Shown piece by piece: positions 9,002 through 16,859 of a DNA stretch of 23,994 nucleotides. Positions within the stretch are counted from its first letter, which is position 1. Each line of letters opens with the position of its first letter. The notes beneath the pieces were generated by a model, which made no database searches, was not told where the DNA came from, and was given only the letters and a program-made list of their open reading frames with translations. Source of the stretch: Bacillota bacterium (GTDB lineage: Bacteria; Bacillota; Clostridia; Christensenellales; Aristaeellaceae); contig JAEZIN010000004.1 of NCBI GenBank assembly GCA_023436585.1, positions 1 to 23,994 on the forward strand, in the 5' to 3' direction. The position numbers were made by a program, and so were the translations under genes.

Positions 9002-9107
9002 AAAGCGACGTCTCCGCCCATGGAACGTATGTTTGGGAAAATATGACTGGGCGGTTTTGAAAAAAGGCGCTATACTACATTTGTTTGGATCTGGAAGGAG
9101 GATCAAT

Positions 9108-9488
9108 ATGAGCAACAATACCATCGGCGATGATTTGAAGAAGATACTCTTGGCGGGCCTTGGCGCTGTGGCGACAACAGCGGAAAAATCCAAGGAACTG
9201 GTGGAAAAGCTGGCCCAAAAGGGCGAGATCACCTGGGAGCAGGGCAAGGTCCTCAACGAGGAGCTTACCCAGAAGATGAAAAAGACCTATGATGAGAAAA
9301 TCGCCCCCATTTTCGCGGAGGGCAAAACGAAAGTGGAGAACGTGGTGGATAACCTGCGCACCATGACCCGGGAGCAATTGAAGACGGTCAAGGAACAGAT
9401 TGAAGCCATGGAGAAGGCCGATGAAGAAACGCGGGACGGCGAAGATGTCGGCGGAGCAGATGACGCCGAAGACGGAAAAGACGAGTGA
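9108..9488 (+). CDS. Phasin-like coiled-coil protein
   Basis: A 126-residue, mainly helical, highly charged protein resembling the short Clostridial proteins annotated as phasin family. Residues 1-25 form a partly hydrophobic helix (DDLKKILLAGLGAVATTAEKS), residues 26-60 read KELVEKLAQKGEITWEQGK, a helix continues to about 105, and the tail (106-126) is almost all Asp, Glu and Gly. There is no membrane segment. True phasins coat polyhydroxyalkanoate granules; no PHA synthase is in the window, so the role is open. GGAAGGAGG precedes the ATG. The last 68 bases overlap the start of the UbiB gene, which suggests translational coupling and a shared role. A TATACT at 9071-9076 may be its -10 box. 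Confidence 0.75.
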   Translation: MSNNTIGDDLKKILLAGLGAVATTAEKSKELVEKLAQKGEITWEQGKVLNEELTQKMKKTYDEKIAPIFAEGKTKVENVVDNLRTMTREQLKTVKEQIEAMEKADEETRDGEDVGGADDAEDGKDE

Positions 9489-11067
9489 TGCGGAAAAGGG
9501 CGCCCATGGCCACAGGCTTCGGGAAATACTGGCCGTACTGTTAAGCCATGAGGTCATCAAAGGCGTCACGCCGCTAAAGCTGCGCCTGATCCTGCAGGAC
9601 CTGGGCCCTACGTTTGTCAAGATCGGGCAAATACTGTCCATGCGCAGGGACCTGCTTCCGGAGGCGTTCCTTTCGGAGTTGGCCCTGCTGAGGGACAGCG
9701 TGCGGCCCATGCCTTTTTCCGAGGTGAGGGAGATACTGGAAGACGACTATGCCCTGCCTTTGGAGGAGGTGTTTGCCTCCTTTGACAAGGAGCCTATTGG
9801 CGCCGCCTCCATCGCCCAGGTGCACAAGGCAACCCTCCTGGATGGCAGCCAGGTGGTTGTCAAGGTGCAGCGTGCCGGTATCGATGAAAAGATGCAAAAG
9901 GACATGGCCCTTTTGCGCAAGGCGGCCGGGCTGTTGAAGTTGTCCGGCGTGGCCGGCGGCGCGGTGGATTTTCGCACCGTGCTGGATGAAATGTGGTTTG
10001 TGACACAGCAGGAAATGGATTTTCTTGCGGAAGCCCAAAACGTGGATACATTTGCCGCCTTCCAAAGGGAGGTGGCTTTTGTTGACTGTCCGAGTGTCTA
10101 TACGGCTTATACCACCAAGCGTTCGCTGGTGATGGAGTATGTGGACGGCATTCCCGTCAACCAGCTGGAAAAGCTAAGGGAAGCCGGGTATGACTTGAGG
10201 GAGATTGCGGAAAAGCTTTGCTTCAGCTATGCCAAGCAGATACTGGACGACGGCTTTTTCCACGCCGACCCGCATCCCGGCAACCTGTGCGTGCGGGAGG
10301 GGAAAATCATATTTTTGGACCTTGGCATGGTTGGCCGCCTTACATCCCGGGAGCAGCAGCTTTTAAAGCGCGCCGTAAAAGGCGTGGTGCTGCAGGATGT
10401 GCAGGAAGTAAAAGCCGCCTTGCTTTCCCTGGCTGTGCACACACAGGACATTGACCATCCAAGGCTGTATGAGGATATCGAAACGGTGCTTTTAAGGTAC
10501 GGCCAGATGGAAATGGGCCAGATGAACCTGGGGAAGATGATGGAGGAGGTTTTATCCATCGCCAACCGGCACGGCTTGCAGATGCCCCAGGGCATGGCAA
10601 TGCTCAGCCGGGCCATCGTCACCGTGCAGGGCGTTGTGAGCCAGCTTTGTCCCCAGGTGGATTTCATGACCGTCATGGCCAACGGCATGCGCAAAAGGTT
10701 CCTAGACGATATCGATTGGGAGAAGGAGCTGCTAAGCGGCGCGCGATCCCTTGTCCGGTCCGGGAGAAAGGCGCTGGAGCTGCCGTATCAGCTTTCGGAG
10801 CTTTTGCAGGCGGTGGTAAAGGGACAGGGGAAAATCAATGTGGAATTGGCCGGTACGGATAAGCCGTTGCAGGCCATCGGCCGTATGGTCAACAGGATGA
10901 TCCTGTGCCTTTTGTGCGGCGCGCTGCTTATAGCATCTGCGCTTTTGTGCCAGGCGCCCGTTCTGCCCTTATGGTTTGGCATACCGTGGATGGCTTTTTT
11001 GGGATTTTTCCTGGCTTTTCTGCTGGGAGCGTACTTAATTTACTCGTCATGGCGCGCCAAAAGATAG
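9421..11067 (+). CDS. UbiB/AarF (ABC1, ADCK-like) atypical kinase
   Basis: A 548-residue protein of the UbiB family, membrane-associated atypical kinases/ATPases involved in lipid and quinone biology. Signatures: the KxGQ motif FVKIGQILSMR (about 66-75), the Ala-rich loop GAASIAQVH (127-135), the ATP-binding Lys in VVVKVQR (148), FFHADPHPGN with the catalytic Asp (281-288), and the metal-binding DLG (300-302). Two hydrophobic helices at the C-terminus (about 500-545) anchor it in the membrane. Start: the ATG at 9421 has GGAG seven bases upstream, inside the phasin-like gene; ATGs at 9445 and 9460 are weaker choices. No quinone-biosynthesis genes are nearby, so the substrate is unknown. Confidence 0.9.
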   Translation: MKKRGTAKMSAEQMTPKTEKTSDAEKGAHGHRLREILAVLLSHEVIKGVTPLKLRLILQDLGPTFVKIGQILSMRRDLLPEAFLSELALLRDSVRPMPFSEVREILEDDYALPLEEVFASFDKEPIGAASIAQVHKATLLDGSQVVVKVQRAGIDEKMQKDMALLRKAAGLLKLSGVAGGAVDFRTVLDEMWFVTQQEMDFLAEAQNVDTFAAFQREVAFVDCPSVYTAYTTKRSLVMEYVDGIPVNQLEKLREAGYDLREIAEKLCFSYAKQILDDGFFHADPHPGNLCVREGKIIFLDLGMVGRLTSREQQLLKRAVKGVVLQDVQEVKAALLSLAVHTQDIDHPRLYEDIETVLLRYGQMEMGQMNLGKMMEEVLSIANRHGLQMPQGMAMLSRAIVTVQGVVSQLCPQVDFMTVMANGMRKRFLDDIDWEKELLSGARSLVRSGRKALELPYQLSELLQAVVKGQGKINVELAGTDKPLQAIGRMVNRMILCLLCGALLIASALLCQAPVLPLWFGIPWMAFLGFFLAFLLGAYLIYSSWRAKR

Positions 11068-11111
11068 GGTTGCAGGGGATACTGTCCACAGACAAAGTGG
11101 GTACTGCTCTT

Positions 11112-11146
11112 AAAGATCCTTCGTGACTACACTCCTCAGGATGACA
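11112..11146. repeat. Second copy of the TGTCATCCTGA...GAAGGATCTTT repeat
   Basis: Read on the minus strand it begins TGTCATCCTGA and ends GAAGGATCTTT, like the copy at 5625-5653, with a centre six bases longer. It lies between the UbiB gene and its terminator, so it is probably transcribed at the end of that message. Confidence 0.6.
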
Positions 11147-11193
11147 ACCGGCGCGGTTTGCCGCGTGGTTTGATAGATTCGTTTTGAGGCAGT

Positions 11194-11220
11194 AAAGGCC
11201 GGGCGATTGCCCGGCCTTTT
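11194..11220 (+). terminator. Terminator of the phasin-UbiB unit
   Basis: A perfect 11-base stem (AAAGGCCGGGC, 11194-11204, with 11209-11219) closes a GATT loop and is followed by a T. The stem itself ends in TTTT, and with AAAG on the other side it may work in both directions. Confidence 0.85.
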
Positions 11221-11223
11221 GCA

Positions 11224-11346
11224 CTAGACTGGTTTTACTTCCTCAATGGGCACCCAGATTTCCACAATGGAGTCGGCTTCGTTGCCATGGAAGCGCTCGT
11301 CACTTATTATTTCTTGCTCTTCTTTATGAAATGCGGACGTTGGTTC
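11224..11346 (-). pseudogene. Possible C-terminal remnant of a GyrI-like effector-binding protein
   Basis: On the minus strand a 40-codon frame ends in TAG at 11224-11226. Its last residues are ADSIVEIWVPIEEVKPV, preceded by DERFHGNE. An IWIPI-type end is typical of GyrI-like/AraC effector-binding domains. The frame has no start codon that I can support, is closed by an in-frame TAA at 11347-11349, and abuts the asnS terminator, so everything upstream of the last segment is gone. I read this as a gene remnant. The family assignment rests on a short end motif only. With the repeat and the terminator it accounts for the 328-base gap between the UbiB gene and asnS. Confidence 0.35.
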
Positions 11347-11348
11347 TT

Positions 11349-11380
11349 AAAAAAATCGGCTGCCCCTGCGGACAGCCGAT
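11349..11380 (-). terminator. Terminator of the HAD-hprK-ROK-asnS unit
   Basis: Read on the minus strand: ATCGGCTG and CAGCCGAT (11380-11373 with 11362-11355) form an 8-base stem with a GC-rich loop, followed by seven T residues. It lies 15 bases behind the asnS stop codon. Confidence 0.88.
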
Positions 11381-11395
11381 AGCTTATATGTGTTA

Positions 11396-12787
11396 TCAGA
11401 AGTCGGCGCTGCCGGTGGTGCGGGGGAAAGGGAGCACATCGCGAATGTTACCCATGCCTGTCACATACATGATCAGCCGCTCAAAGCCCAGGCCGAAGCC
11501 GGCGTGAGGCGTTCCGCCGTACTTGCGCAGCTCCAGGTACCACCAGTAATCCTCCGGGTGCATTCCCAGCTCTGTAATGCGCTTTTCCAGCCGCTCGAAG
11601 CGCTCTTCCCTCTGGCTGCCGCCGATGAGCTCGCCCACGCCCGGAACAAGCAGGTCCACGGCCGCCACGGTCTTCTCGTCGTCGTTCATGCGCATGTAGA
11701 AGGCCTTGATTTCCTTGGGGTAGTTATACACAAACACGGGCCGGCCAAAGTGCTTTTCCGCCAGATACCGCTCGTGTTCTGTCTGCAGGTCCATGCCCCA
11801 TTTGACGGGGTAATCAAATGCTTCGCCGCAGTTTTGCAGAACGCCTATGGCCTCGGTATAGGAGACCTTCGCGAATTCGCTGTTGGCCACCAGGGTCAGG
11901 CGGCTTAGCAGCTCCTTGTCCACAAAGGCGTTGAGGAATTCCATCTCCGGCGCGGCCTTATCCAGCAGGCCCGTAATGACATATTTGAGCATATCTTCCG
12001 CCAGAGCCATATCGTCAAACAGATCGGCGAAGGCAATCTCCGGCTCCACCATCCAGAATTCCGCCGCATGCCTTGCGGTAAAGCTGCGCTCGGCGCGGAA
12101 TGTGGGGCCGAAGGTGTATACGTTGCGGAAAGCCATGCAGTAGGATTCCACATTCAGCTGCCCGCTGACGGTCAGGCTGGCGGACTTGCCGAAGAAGTCT
12201 TCGCTCTCCTGTACATGACCCTTATCGTCCCTGGGGGGATTGTTTATATCCAGCGTTGTCACGCGGAACATTTCGCCCGCGCCTTCCGCGTCGCTGGTGG
12301 TAATGATGGGCGTGTGCACGTATACGAAGCCCCGCTCGGCGAAGAAGGCGTGCAAAAGCTGCGCCGCCAGGGAGCGGACGCGGAACACCGCCGTGAAGGT
12401 GTTGGTGCGGGGCCGCAAATGCGCCAACGTACGCAGATATTCGAAAGTGTGCCTTTTCTTTTGAAGGGGGTACTCCGGATCGCAGGCGCCTACCACGGTC
12501 ACCTTGTCCGCTTTTAATTCAAAGGGCTGCTTCATGCCGGGCGTCGCCACCAGCGTGCCTGTGGCCTCGATGGCGCTGCCCAGGGTGATGCGGGGAATGG
12601 ACTTGAAATCCTCGGTGCGGCCATCCTCGCACACGATTTGAAGGTTTTTGAAGTATGTACCGTCGTTGAGCTCGATGAAGGCAAAAGCCTTACTGTCGCG
12701 CACGGTGCGCACCCAGCCGGATACCGTCACTTTGTCAAGATCCTGGGCAGGAGGATTTTGAAACAGGGTTTTCACGGAGATGGACAT
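11396..12787 (-). CDS. asnS: Asparaginyl-tRNA synthetase
   Basis: A 463-residue class IIb synthetase of standard AsnRS length; it charges tRNA-Asn with asparagine. An N-terminal OB-fold anticodon-binding domain (about 15-105, VTVSGWVRTVRDSKAFAFIELNDG) precedes the catalytic domain. That domain has motif 1 near FVYVHTPIITTSDAEGAGEMF, motif 2 at FRAERSFTARHAAEFWMVEPE (the WMVEPE form typifies AsnRS rather than AspRS), and motif 3 at GFGLGFERLIMYVTG followed by RDVLPFPR. Start: the ATG has GAGAGGAAG upstream. It is 58 bases behind the ROK kinase gene; the gap holds a weak six-base hairpin (12810-12815 with 12827-12832) without a T tract, so read-through from the hprK-ROK genes is likely. A private promoter was not found. 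Confidence 0.97.
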   Translation of the reverse strand: MSISVKTLFQNPPAQDLDKVTVSGWVRTVRDSKAFAFIELNDGTYFKNLQIVCEDGRTEDFKSIPRITLGSAIEATGTLVATPGMKQPFELKADKVTVVGACDPEYPLQKKRHTFEYLRTLAHLRPRTNTFTAVFRVRSLAAQLLHAFFAERGFVYVHTPIITTSDAEGAGEMFRVTTLDINNPPRDDKGHVQESEDFFGKSASLTVSGQLNVESYCMAFRNVYTFGPTFRAERSFTARHAAEFWMVEPEIAFADLFDDMALAEDMLKYVITGLLDKAAPEMEFLNAFVDKELLSRLTLVANSEFAKVSYTEAIGVLQNCGEAFDYPVKWGMDLQTEHERYLAEKHFGRPVFVYNYPKEIKAFYMRMNDDEKTVAAVDLLVPGVGELIGGSQREERFERLEKRITELGMHPEDYWWYLELRKYGGTPHAGFGLGFERLIMYVTGMGNIRDVLPFPRTTGSADF

Positions 12788-12845
12788 TTGTTTCTTCCTC
12801 TCTTTTCAGCCGGGCTTTTGTGCTGCGCCCGGATTTGATTGAGCA

Positions 12846-13790
12846 TTATTTTCCCAGCATGGCCGCGCCGATGATGCCGGCGTCCGCGCCCAGGCTTGCG
12901 ATCTCGATCCTGGCATAGGGCATGGTCTTGAACAGCAGGTATTGCGGCACCTCGGCCCTAACGGCATCCAGCAGGAAATCTCCGGCCTTGCTGACACCGC
13001 CGCCAAGCACAATTACTTCAGGGTCAAGGAAAGCCACAATGGTGTTGATGGCCTGGGCCATGTATTTCACATAGCGGCGGAAGACCTTCAAAGCCGTTTC
13101 ATCGCCTTCCCTGGCGGCGTCGAATACCAGCTTGCCGTTTACGTTCTCCAGATTGTTCTGGCACATGTCCATCATCATGCTTTCGGGGTGGACCAGCAGT
13201 GCCTGCCTGGCCATGCGGATGATGGCGGTGGCGCTGCAATAACGCTCCAGGCACCCCTTGTTGCCGCAGGTGCAGGGCTCGCCGTCTATCTCCAGGGTAA
13301 TATGGCCGATTTCGCTGCCCACGTTGTGAAAACCGCTCCAAGGCTTGCCGCCCATCACGATGCCGCCGCCCACCCCGGTACCCAGCGTGAGGAACACGCT
13401 GGAATGGCAGCCCGCGCTGATGCCGGCCACGCTTTCGGCGTAACCGGCCACGGTGGCGTCGTTGTCGATATAAACGGGCTTATCGATGTATTTTTGGAAC
13501 TCCTCCCGAAGGGGGACGTCATGCCAGCTTAAGTTGGTGCAGAAAACCACCACGCCTGTGTCGGCGTTGGCGATACCGGGGATGCCGATGCCCACGCTGT
13601 GCACATCCTCCAATGTGAGGCCGGCCTGTTTCAGCGTCTCCAGGCTGACGGCCGCCATATCCTTCACGATCTCCTGATATGGGCGCATGGCCAGGGTAGG
13701 CGCGGAACCTTTTTGAAGGATTTTGCCCGATTCATTCACGATTCCGACGGCGATGCCCGTGCCGCCAAGATCAATGCCGATGTACACCAT
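12846..13790 (-). CDS. ROK-family glucokinase
   Basis: A 314-residue ROK sugar kinase, most like glucokinase, which phosphorylates glucose with ATP in the cytoplasm. The N-terminal phosphate loop is IGIDLGGTGIAVG (4-16), the catalytic base is the Asp of DNDATVAGYAE (about 111), and GTGVGGGIV (137-145) is the second ATP segment. The ROK zinc site is His163 with CTCGNKGC (173-180). There is no N-terminal DNA-binding domain, so it is an enzyme, not a repressor. Start: the ATG at 13790 follows GGGGACATCTT. It is 34 bases behind hprK, which ties sugar phosphorylation to the carbon-control kinase. Another hexose or N-acetyl sugar could be the true substrate. Confidence 0.9.
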   Translation of the reverse strand: MVYIGIDLGGTGIAVGIVNESGKILQKGSAPTLAMRPYQEIVKDMAAVSLETLKQAGLTLEDVHSVGIGIPGIANADTGVVVFCTNLSWHDVPLREEFQKYIDKPVYIDNDATVAGYAESVAGISAGCHSSVFLTLGTGVGGGIVMGGKPWSGFHNVGSEIGHITLEIDGEPCTCGNKGCLERYCSATAIIRMARQALLVHPESMMMDMCQNNLENVNGKLVFDAAREGDETALKVFRRYVKYMAQAINTIVAFLDPEVIVLGGGVSKAGDFLLDAVRAEVPQYLLFKTMPYARIEIASLGADAGIIGAAMLGK

Positions 13791-13824
13791 AAGATGTCCC
13801 CGCTTTCGTTATATAAGAAGATAA

Positions 13825-14751
13825 TTAATCATTGGCCGAGTTTCTGGCGATCATGTCTGTCAGCCGGCGGTCCAGCTCGTGTGCTGCGCTGTAGCCGAGC
13901 CTCTTCAAGCTGAGGTTTCTGGCGGCCACTTCGATAATAATGGCCAGGTTCCGTCCGGGCCTGACCGGCATAATCTGATGGGGCACCTTTACGCCCAGAA
14001 TGGTGATGTACTCCTCCGTAAGCCCCAGCCGGTCATACTCCTTGTTTTCGTTCCACTGCTCCATGTGCATCACAAGGTCGATGGTCTTGTTCACGATCAC
14101 GGAGCCAACGCCGTACATGGCACGGATGTCGATGATACCGATGCCGCGAATCTCCATAAAGTGCCGCACCATCTCCGGCGCTTCGCCGGTGAGCCGGTCG
14201 TCGCTGACGCGGCAGATATCCACCACGTCGTCGGCAACCAGCTGATGGCCGCGCTTGACCAGTTCCAGCGCAGCTTCACTTTTGCCCACGCCGCTTTCGC
14301 CGGTCAAAAGCACGCCCACGCCGTACACATCCACCAAAACGCCATGCCGCGTGATGCGGGGGGCCAGGCGGCGGTTTAAAAAGTTGATGGCGCTGAAGGT
14401 GAACTTGGTTGTGACCATGCCTGTCTGGTATACGGCGATATCGCGCTGCGCCGCTTCCTCGATCAGGTCGGGCGGCGGTACCATGCCGCGGCAGATGACC
14501 ACGCAGGGCAGATTGTAGCTGAAATAGGTTTTCAGCATCTTGCGCCTGGATTCCGGGTCAAGCGCTTCCAGGTAGGTCATTTCCACCTTGCCGATCACCT
14601 GGGGCCGCTCGTAGGCGAAGTATTCATAAAAGCCGCAAAACTGCATGCCGGGACGGTTCAGGTCCGTGGTGCGGATGTCCCATTCCTTTCTTGAGGAGGG
14701 GGACAGCTCCTTGAGTTGCAGCGATTCGGCAAAATCCTTGGCCTGTATCAT
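13825..14751 (-). CDS. hprK: HPr kinase/phosphorylase
   Basis: A 308-residue protein of standard HprK length. It phosphorylates and dephosphorylates Ser46 of HPr, the central switch of carbon catabolite repression in Firmicutes. Visible: an N-terminal domain (1-130), the conserved RHG His (about 136), the Walker A loop GESGVGKSEAALEL (151-164), VADDVV (172-177) and the family signature MEIRGIGIIDIRAMYGVGSV (199-218). Start: the frame is open to 14889, but the ATG at 14751 has GGAGG about ten bases upstream. It overlaps the stop of the HAD gene in an ATGA, so the two are translationally coupled. Elsewhere hprK is often next to lgt; here its partners are a HAD phosphatase and a ROK kinase. Confidence 0.97.
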   Translation of the reverse strand: MIQAKDFAESLQLKELSPSSRKEWDIRTTDLNRPGMQFCGFYEYFAYERPQVIGKVEMTYLEALDPESRRKMLKTYFSYNLPCVVICRGMVPPPDLIEEAAQRDIAVYQTGMVTTKFTFSAINFLNRRLAPRITRHGVLVDVYGVGVLLTGESGVGKSEAALELVKRGHQLVADDVVDICRVSDDRLTGEAPEMVRHFMEIRGIGIIDIRAMYGVGSVIVNKTIDLVMHMEQWNENKEYDRLGLTEEYITILGVKVPHQIMPVRPGRNLAIIIEVAARNLSLKRLGYSAAHELDRRLTDMIARNSAND

Positions 14752-15560
14752 GCGGAAACATCCTCCTTCAGGACATGGCGCGCGATATACCTGGCGACGC
14801 CGTCCATATGATTGGGGGGACAGACAAGGGAGAGGGCTTCTTTTATCTCCTGGCGGGCATTTTCCATGGCTACGCCATATTTTGCCCATTTGAGCATGGT
14901 CAAATCATTCATGCTGTCGCCAAAGGCCATGGTGGTCTCCGGGTCAACCGGCGCATACGCGGCCAGCCGTTGAAGTGCGCTGCCCTTTGTGGCGCCGGGC
15001 GGCATCATCTCCAGGAAAATGGGCTTGCTGATGCTCAGTGACACAGTATCGCCAAAGCGGAGGCGGGCCTTTTCCAGCAGGTTCTGTATGAGTTCCGGCT
15101 CGCCCACGCACAGAAGCTTGGGGGTCGGCGATGTAATAAACTCCGACAGCTTATCCACACGCACGCCCCGCAGGTTGGAGGAATAGCTGTATTCCCTGCC
15201 ATAGGCTTCCTCACCGGCATAATAGAAAACATCGCCGTCATAGGAATGGACGTAGAAGTTGTTTTCCTCCGCAAAGTGGGCGCAGGCCTTGGCCTGCTCC
15301 ACGGTAAACATCAGGCCGTCCATCAGGCGGTGCCCCTTGGGATCGATGATCTCACCGCCGTTGCAGGCGATGTAGGGGGCGGGGGAGCCCACTTCTTCCA
15401 CGAACGAGCGCATACTGGCCCCGGCCCGGCCGCTGGCTAGAATCACACGGATACCCTTACTCATCGCCCTGCGGAGAACCGCCAGGGAATAGGCGGAAAT
15501 CCGCCTGTCATCATTAAGCAGCGTATCATCCAAATCTGTCACAATGGTGCTGATATGCAG
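14748..15560 (-). CDS. Cof-type HAD-superfamily phosphatase
   Basis: A HAD IIB (Cof/YidA type) phosphatase of about 270 residues. Motif I is VTDLDDTLLN with the nucleophile Asp, motif II ILASGRAG, a C2 cap spans roughly residues 85-190, and motif IV is MAFGDSMNDLTMLKWA. These enzymes dephosphorylate sugar phosphates and similar small metabolites. Start: a GTG at 15542 would cut off the first beta strand and has no ribosome binding site at the right distance. A CTG at 15560 has a perfect GGAGGG six bases upstream and gives MHISTIVTDLDDT, which fits the family. I therefore prefer the rare CTG start. It is the first gene of the hprK transcript, with a good promoter just upstream, and shares ATGA with hprK. 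Confidence 0.9.
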   Translation of the reverse strand: MHISTIVTDLDDTLLNDDRRISAYSLAVLRRAMSKGIRVILASGRAGASMRSFVEEVGSPAPYIACNGGEIIDPKGHRLMDGLMFTVEQAKACAHFAEENNFYVHSYDGDVFYYAGEEAYGREYSYSSNLRGVRVDKLSEFITSPTPKLLCVGEPELIQNLLEKARLRFGDTVSLSISKPIFLEMMPPGATKGSALQRLAAYAPVDPETTMAFGDSMNDLTMLKWAKYGVAMENARQEIKEALSLVCPPNHMDGVARYIARHVLKEDVSA

Positions 15561-15586
15561 TGTAAACCCTCCGTTCTGATCGCTTT

Positions 15587-15616
15587 ATTATACCTCTTTT
15601 CCGTGCCTTCTGCCAG
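15587..15616 (-). promoter_or_regulatory. Promoter of the HAD-hprK-ROK-asnS unit
   Basis: On the minus strand a perfect -10 box TATAAT (15592-15587) lies 18 bases from a CTGGCA -35 box (15616-15611). The expected transcript start is about 20 bases before the proposed CTG start codon, with GGAGGG in between. Confidence 0.7.
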
Positions 15617-15679
15617 CCCCTATTTGGCTGAAAATGGAGGAAATCGAACGCATGCGGTTATTTTTAGGGGAATTGGAGG

Positions 15680-15708
15680 TTTACAAGGCAGCCCGGCAAT
15701 GATATATT
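15680..15708 (+). promoter_or_regulatory. Promoter of hisC
   Basis: A -35 box TTTACA (15680-15685), 17 bases, and a -10 box TATATT (15703-15708). Transcription from about 15715 would give a leader of about 86 bases. In or at the edge of that leader are two perfect hairpins: ACTGGC 15722-15727 with GCCAGT 15731-15736, and CCGCACA 15753-15759 with TGTGCGG 15775-15781. Neither has a T tract and I see no T-box motif. Confidence 0.65.
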
Positions 15709-15800
15709 GGTACCACCTAAAACTGGCAGCGCCAGTAACGGGTGTTTGCTAGCCGCACATGCGCAGTGAACAACTGTGCGGAGGAATTGGAGGGTTGCCC

Positions 15801-16859
15801 ATGGCTTATTTAAGCGGACTGGCCCAAAGCCTGACGCCCTATCAGGCGGGGGAACAGCCCAAGGACAAAAAATACATCAAGCTGAACACCAATGAAAACC
15901 CGTATCCGCCCAGCCCCAAAGTGGAGGCAGCCATGCAGCATGCTGCGCAGACACTGCGCCTGTACCCCGATATGGACAGTACGGCTTTTTGCCATGCCGC
16001 GGCGAAGTACAACGGCATTGCGCCGGAGCAGGTGTTTGCGGGCAACGGATCGGACGAGGTGCTGGCCTTTTCCTTTGCAGCCTTTTTTGCCGGCAGGCGG
16101 CTGCTGGCGCCGGACATCACCTATTCCTTTTATCCCGTTTATGCCAAGCTCTTCGGTGCGGTGTATGAAACTGTGCCGCTGAACGAAGATTTTTCGGTGG
16201 ATGTGCAGGGGCTCATGCAGGATGCACCTGTTGTCCTCGCCAATCCCAATGCGCCCACAGGCATAGCGCTGCCTGTGGAAACGCTGGCGAAGATCGCCGG
16301 GCATCTTCAAAAGCTCGGCCATGTATTCCTGATTGACGAGGCCTATGAAGCATTCTCCACAGAAAACGCCGTGCCGCTTTTGCAGCGCTTTGACAATGTG
16401 CTTATTGTACGCACGTTATCCAAATCCCACGCCATGGCCGGCATGCGGGTAGGGTATGCCATGGGGCATCCCTCTCTTATTGATGGCCTCAACAGGGTAA
16501 AGGATTGCTTCAACAGCTATTCCCTGGACCGGCTGGCCCAGGCCGCGGCCACGGCGGCCATGGAGGATACGGAGTATTACATTAAAATCAACAGCCAGGT
16601 GTCCGCGACCCGCGATTGGACCAGGAATGAACTGATAAACGCCGGCATCAAGGTTCTGCCCAGCCGTACAAATTTCCTGTTCGTCAAAGCCCATGAAACG
16701 GATGCATCCGGTGTGCTGGCCAGGCTGAAGGAAAAGGGCATTCTGGTCCGCCATTTCAACAAGCCGCGCATTGCGCCGTATCTTCGGGTGTCCATCGGCA
16801 CGCAGGAGGATATGGCCCTGGTCGTCAGGGAGCTGGTCTCAATTATAAAGCAGCCTTAA
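15801..16859 (+). CDS. hisC: Histidinol-phosphate aminotransferase
   Basis: A 352-residue fold-type I PLP aminotransferase of HisC length. It converts histidinol phosphate and 2-oxoglutarate to imidazole-acetol phosphate and glutamate, or the reverse in biosynthesis. Visible: KLNTNENPYPPSPKV (27-41), GNGSDEVL (81-88), LANPNAPTG (146-154), IDEAYEAF (178-185), the PLP Lys in TLSKSHAMAGMRVGY (Lys about 208) and the C-terminal LRVSIGT. Start: the ATG at 15801 with GGAGGG upstream, not the open frame from 15759. It stands alone, not in a his operon, so related specificities (aromatic amino acids, or CobD-type threonine-phosphate decarboxylase) should be kept in mind. Its stop overlaps that of tadA. 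Confidence 0.88.
   Translation: MAYLSGLAQSLTPYQAGEQPKDKKYIKLNTNENPYPPSPKVEAAMQHAAQTLRLYPDMDSTAFCHAAAKYNGIAPEQVFAGNGSDEVLAFSFAAFFAGRRLLAPDITYSFYPVYAKLFGAVYETVPLNEDFSVDVQGLMQDAPVVLANPNAPTGIALPVETLAKIAGHLQKLGHVFLIDEAYEAFSTENAVPLLQRFDNVLIVRTLSKSHAMAGMRVGYAMGHPSLIDGLNRVKDCFNSYSLDRLAQAAATAAMEDTEYYIKINSQVSATRDWTRNELINAGIKVLPSRTNFLFVKAHETDASGVLARLKEKGILVRHFNKPRIAPYLRVSIGTQEDMALVVRELVSIIKQP

Noticed and set aside
12810..12832. Hairpin between the ROK gene and asnS as a terminator
   Set aside because: Only six base pairs with an 11-base loop and no T tract; the genes probably share a transcript.
15634..15702. A 22-codon open frame (MEEIERMRLF...) upstream of hisC
   Set aside because: No ribosome binding site, and its end lies in the hisC promoter, so it would not be on the hisC transcript.
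15700..15735. T-box-like word TTGGTACCACC before hisC
   Set aside because: It does not match the T-box core (GGTGG.ACCGCG), and no specifier loop or terminator stem was found.
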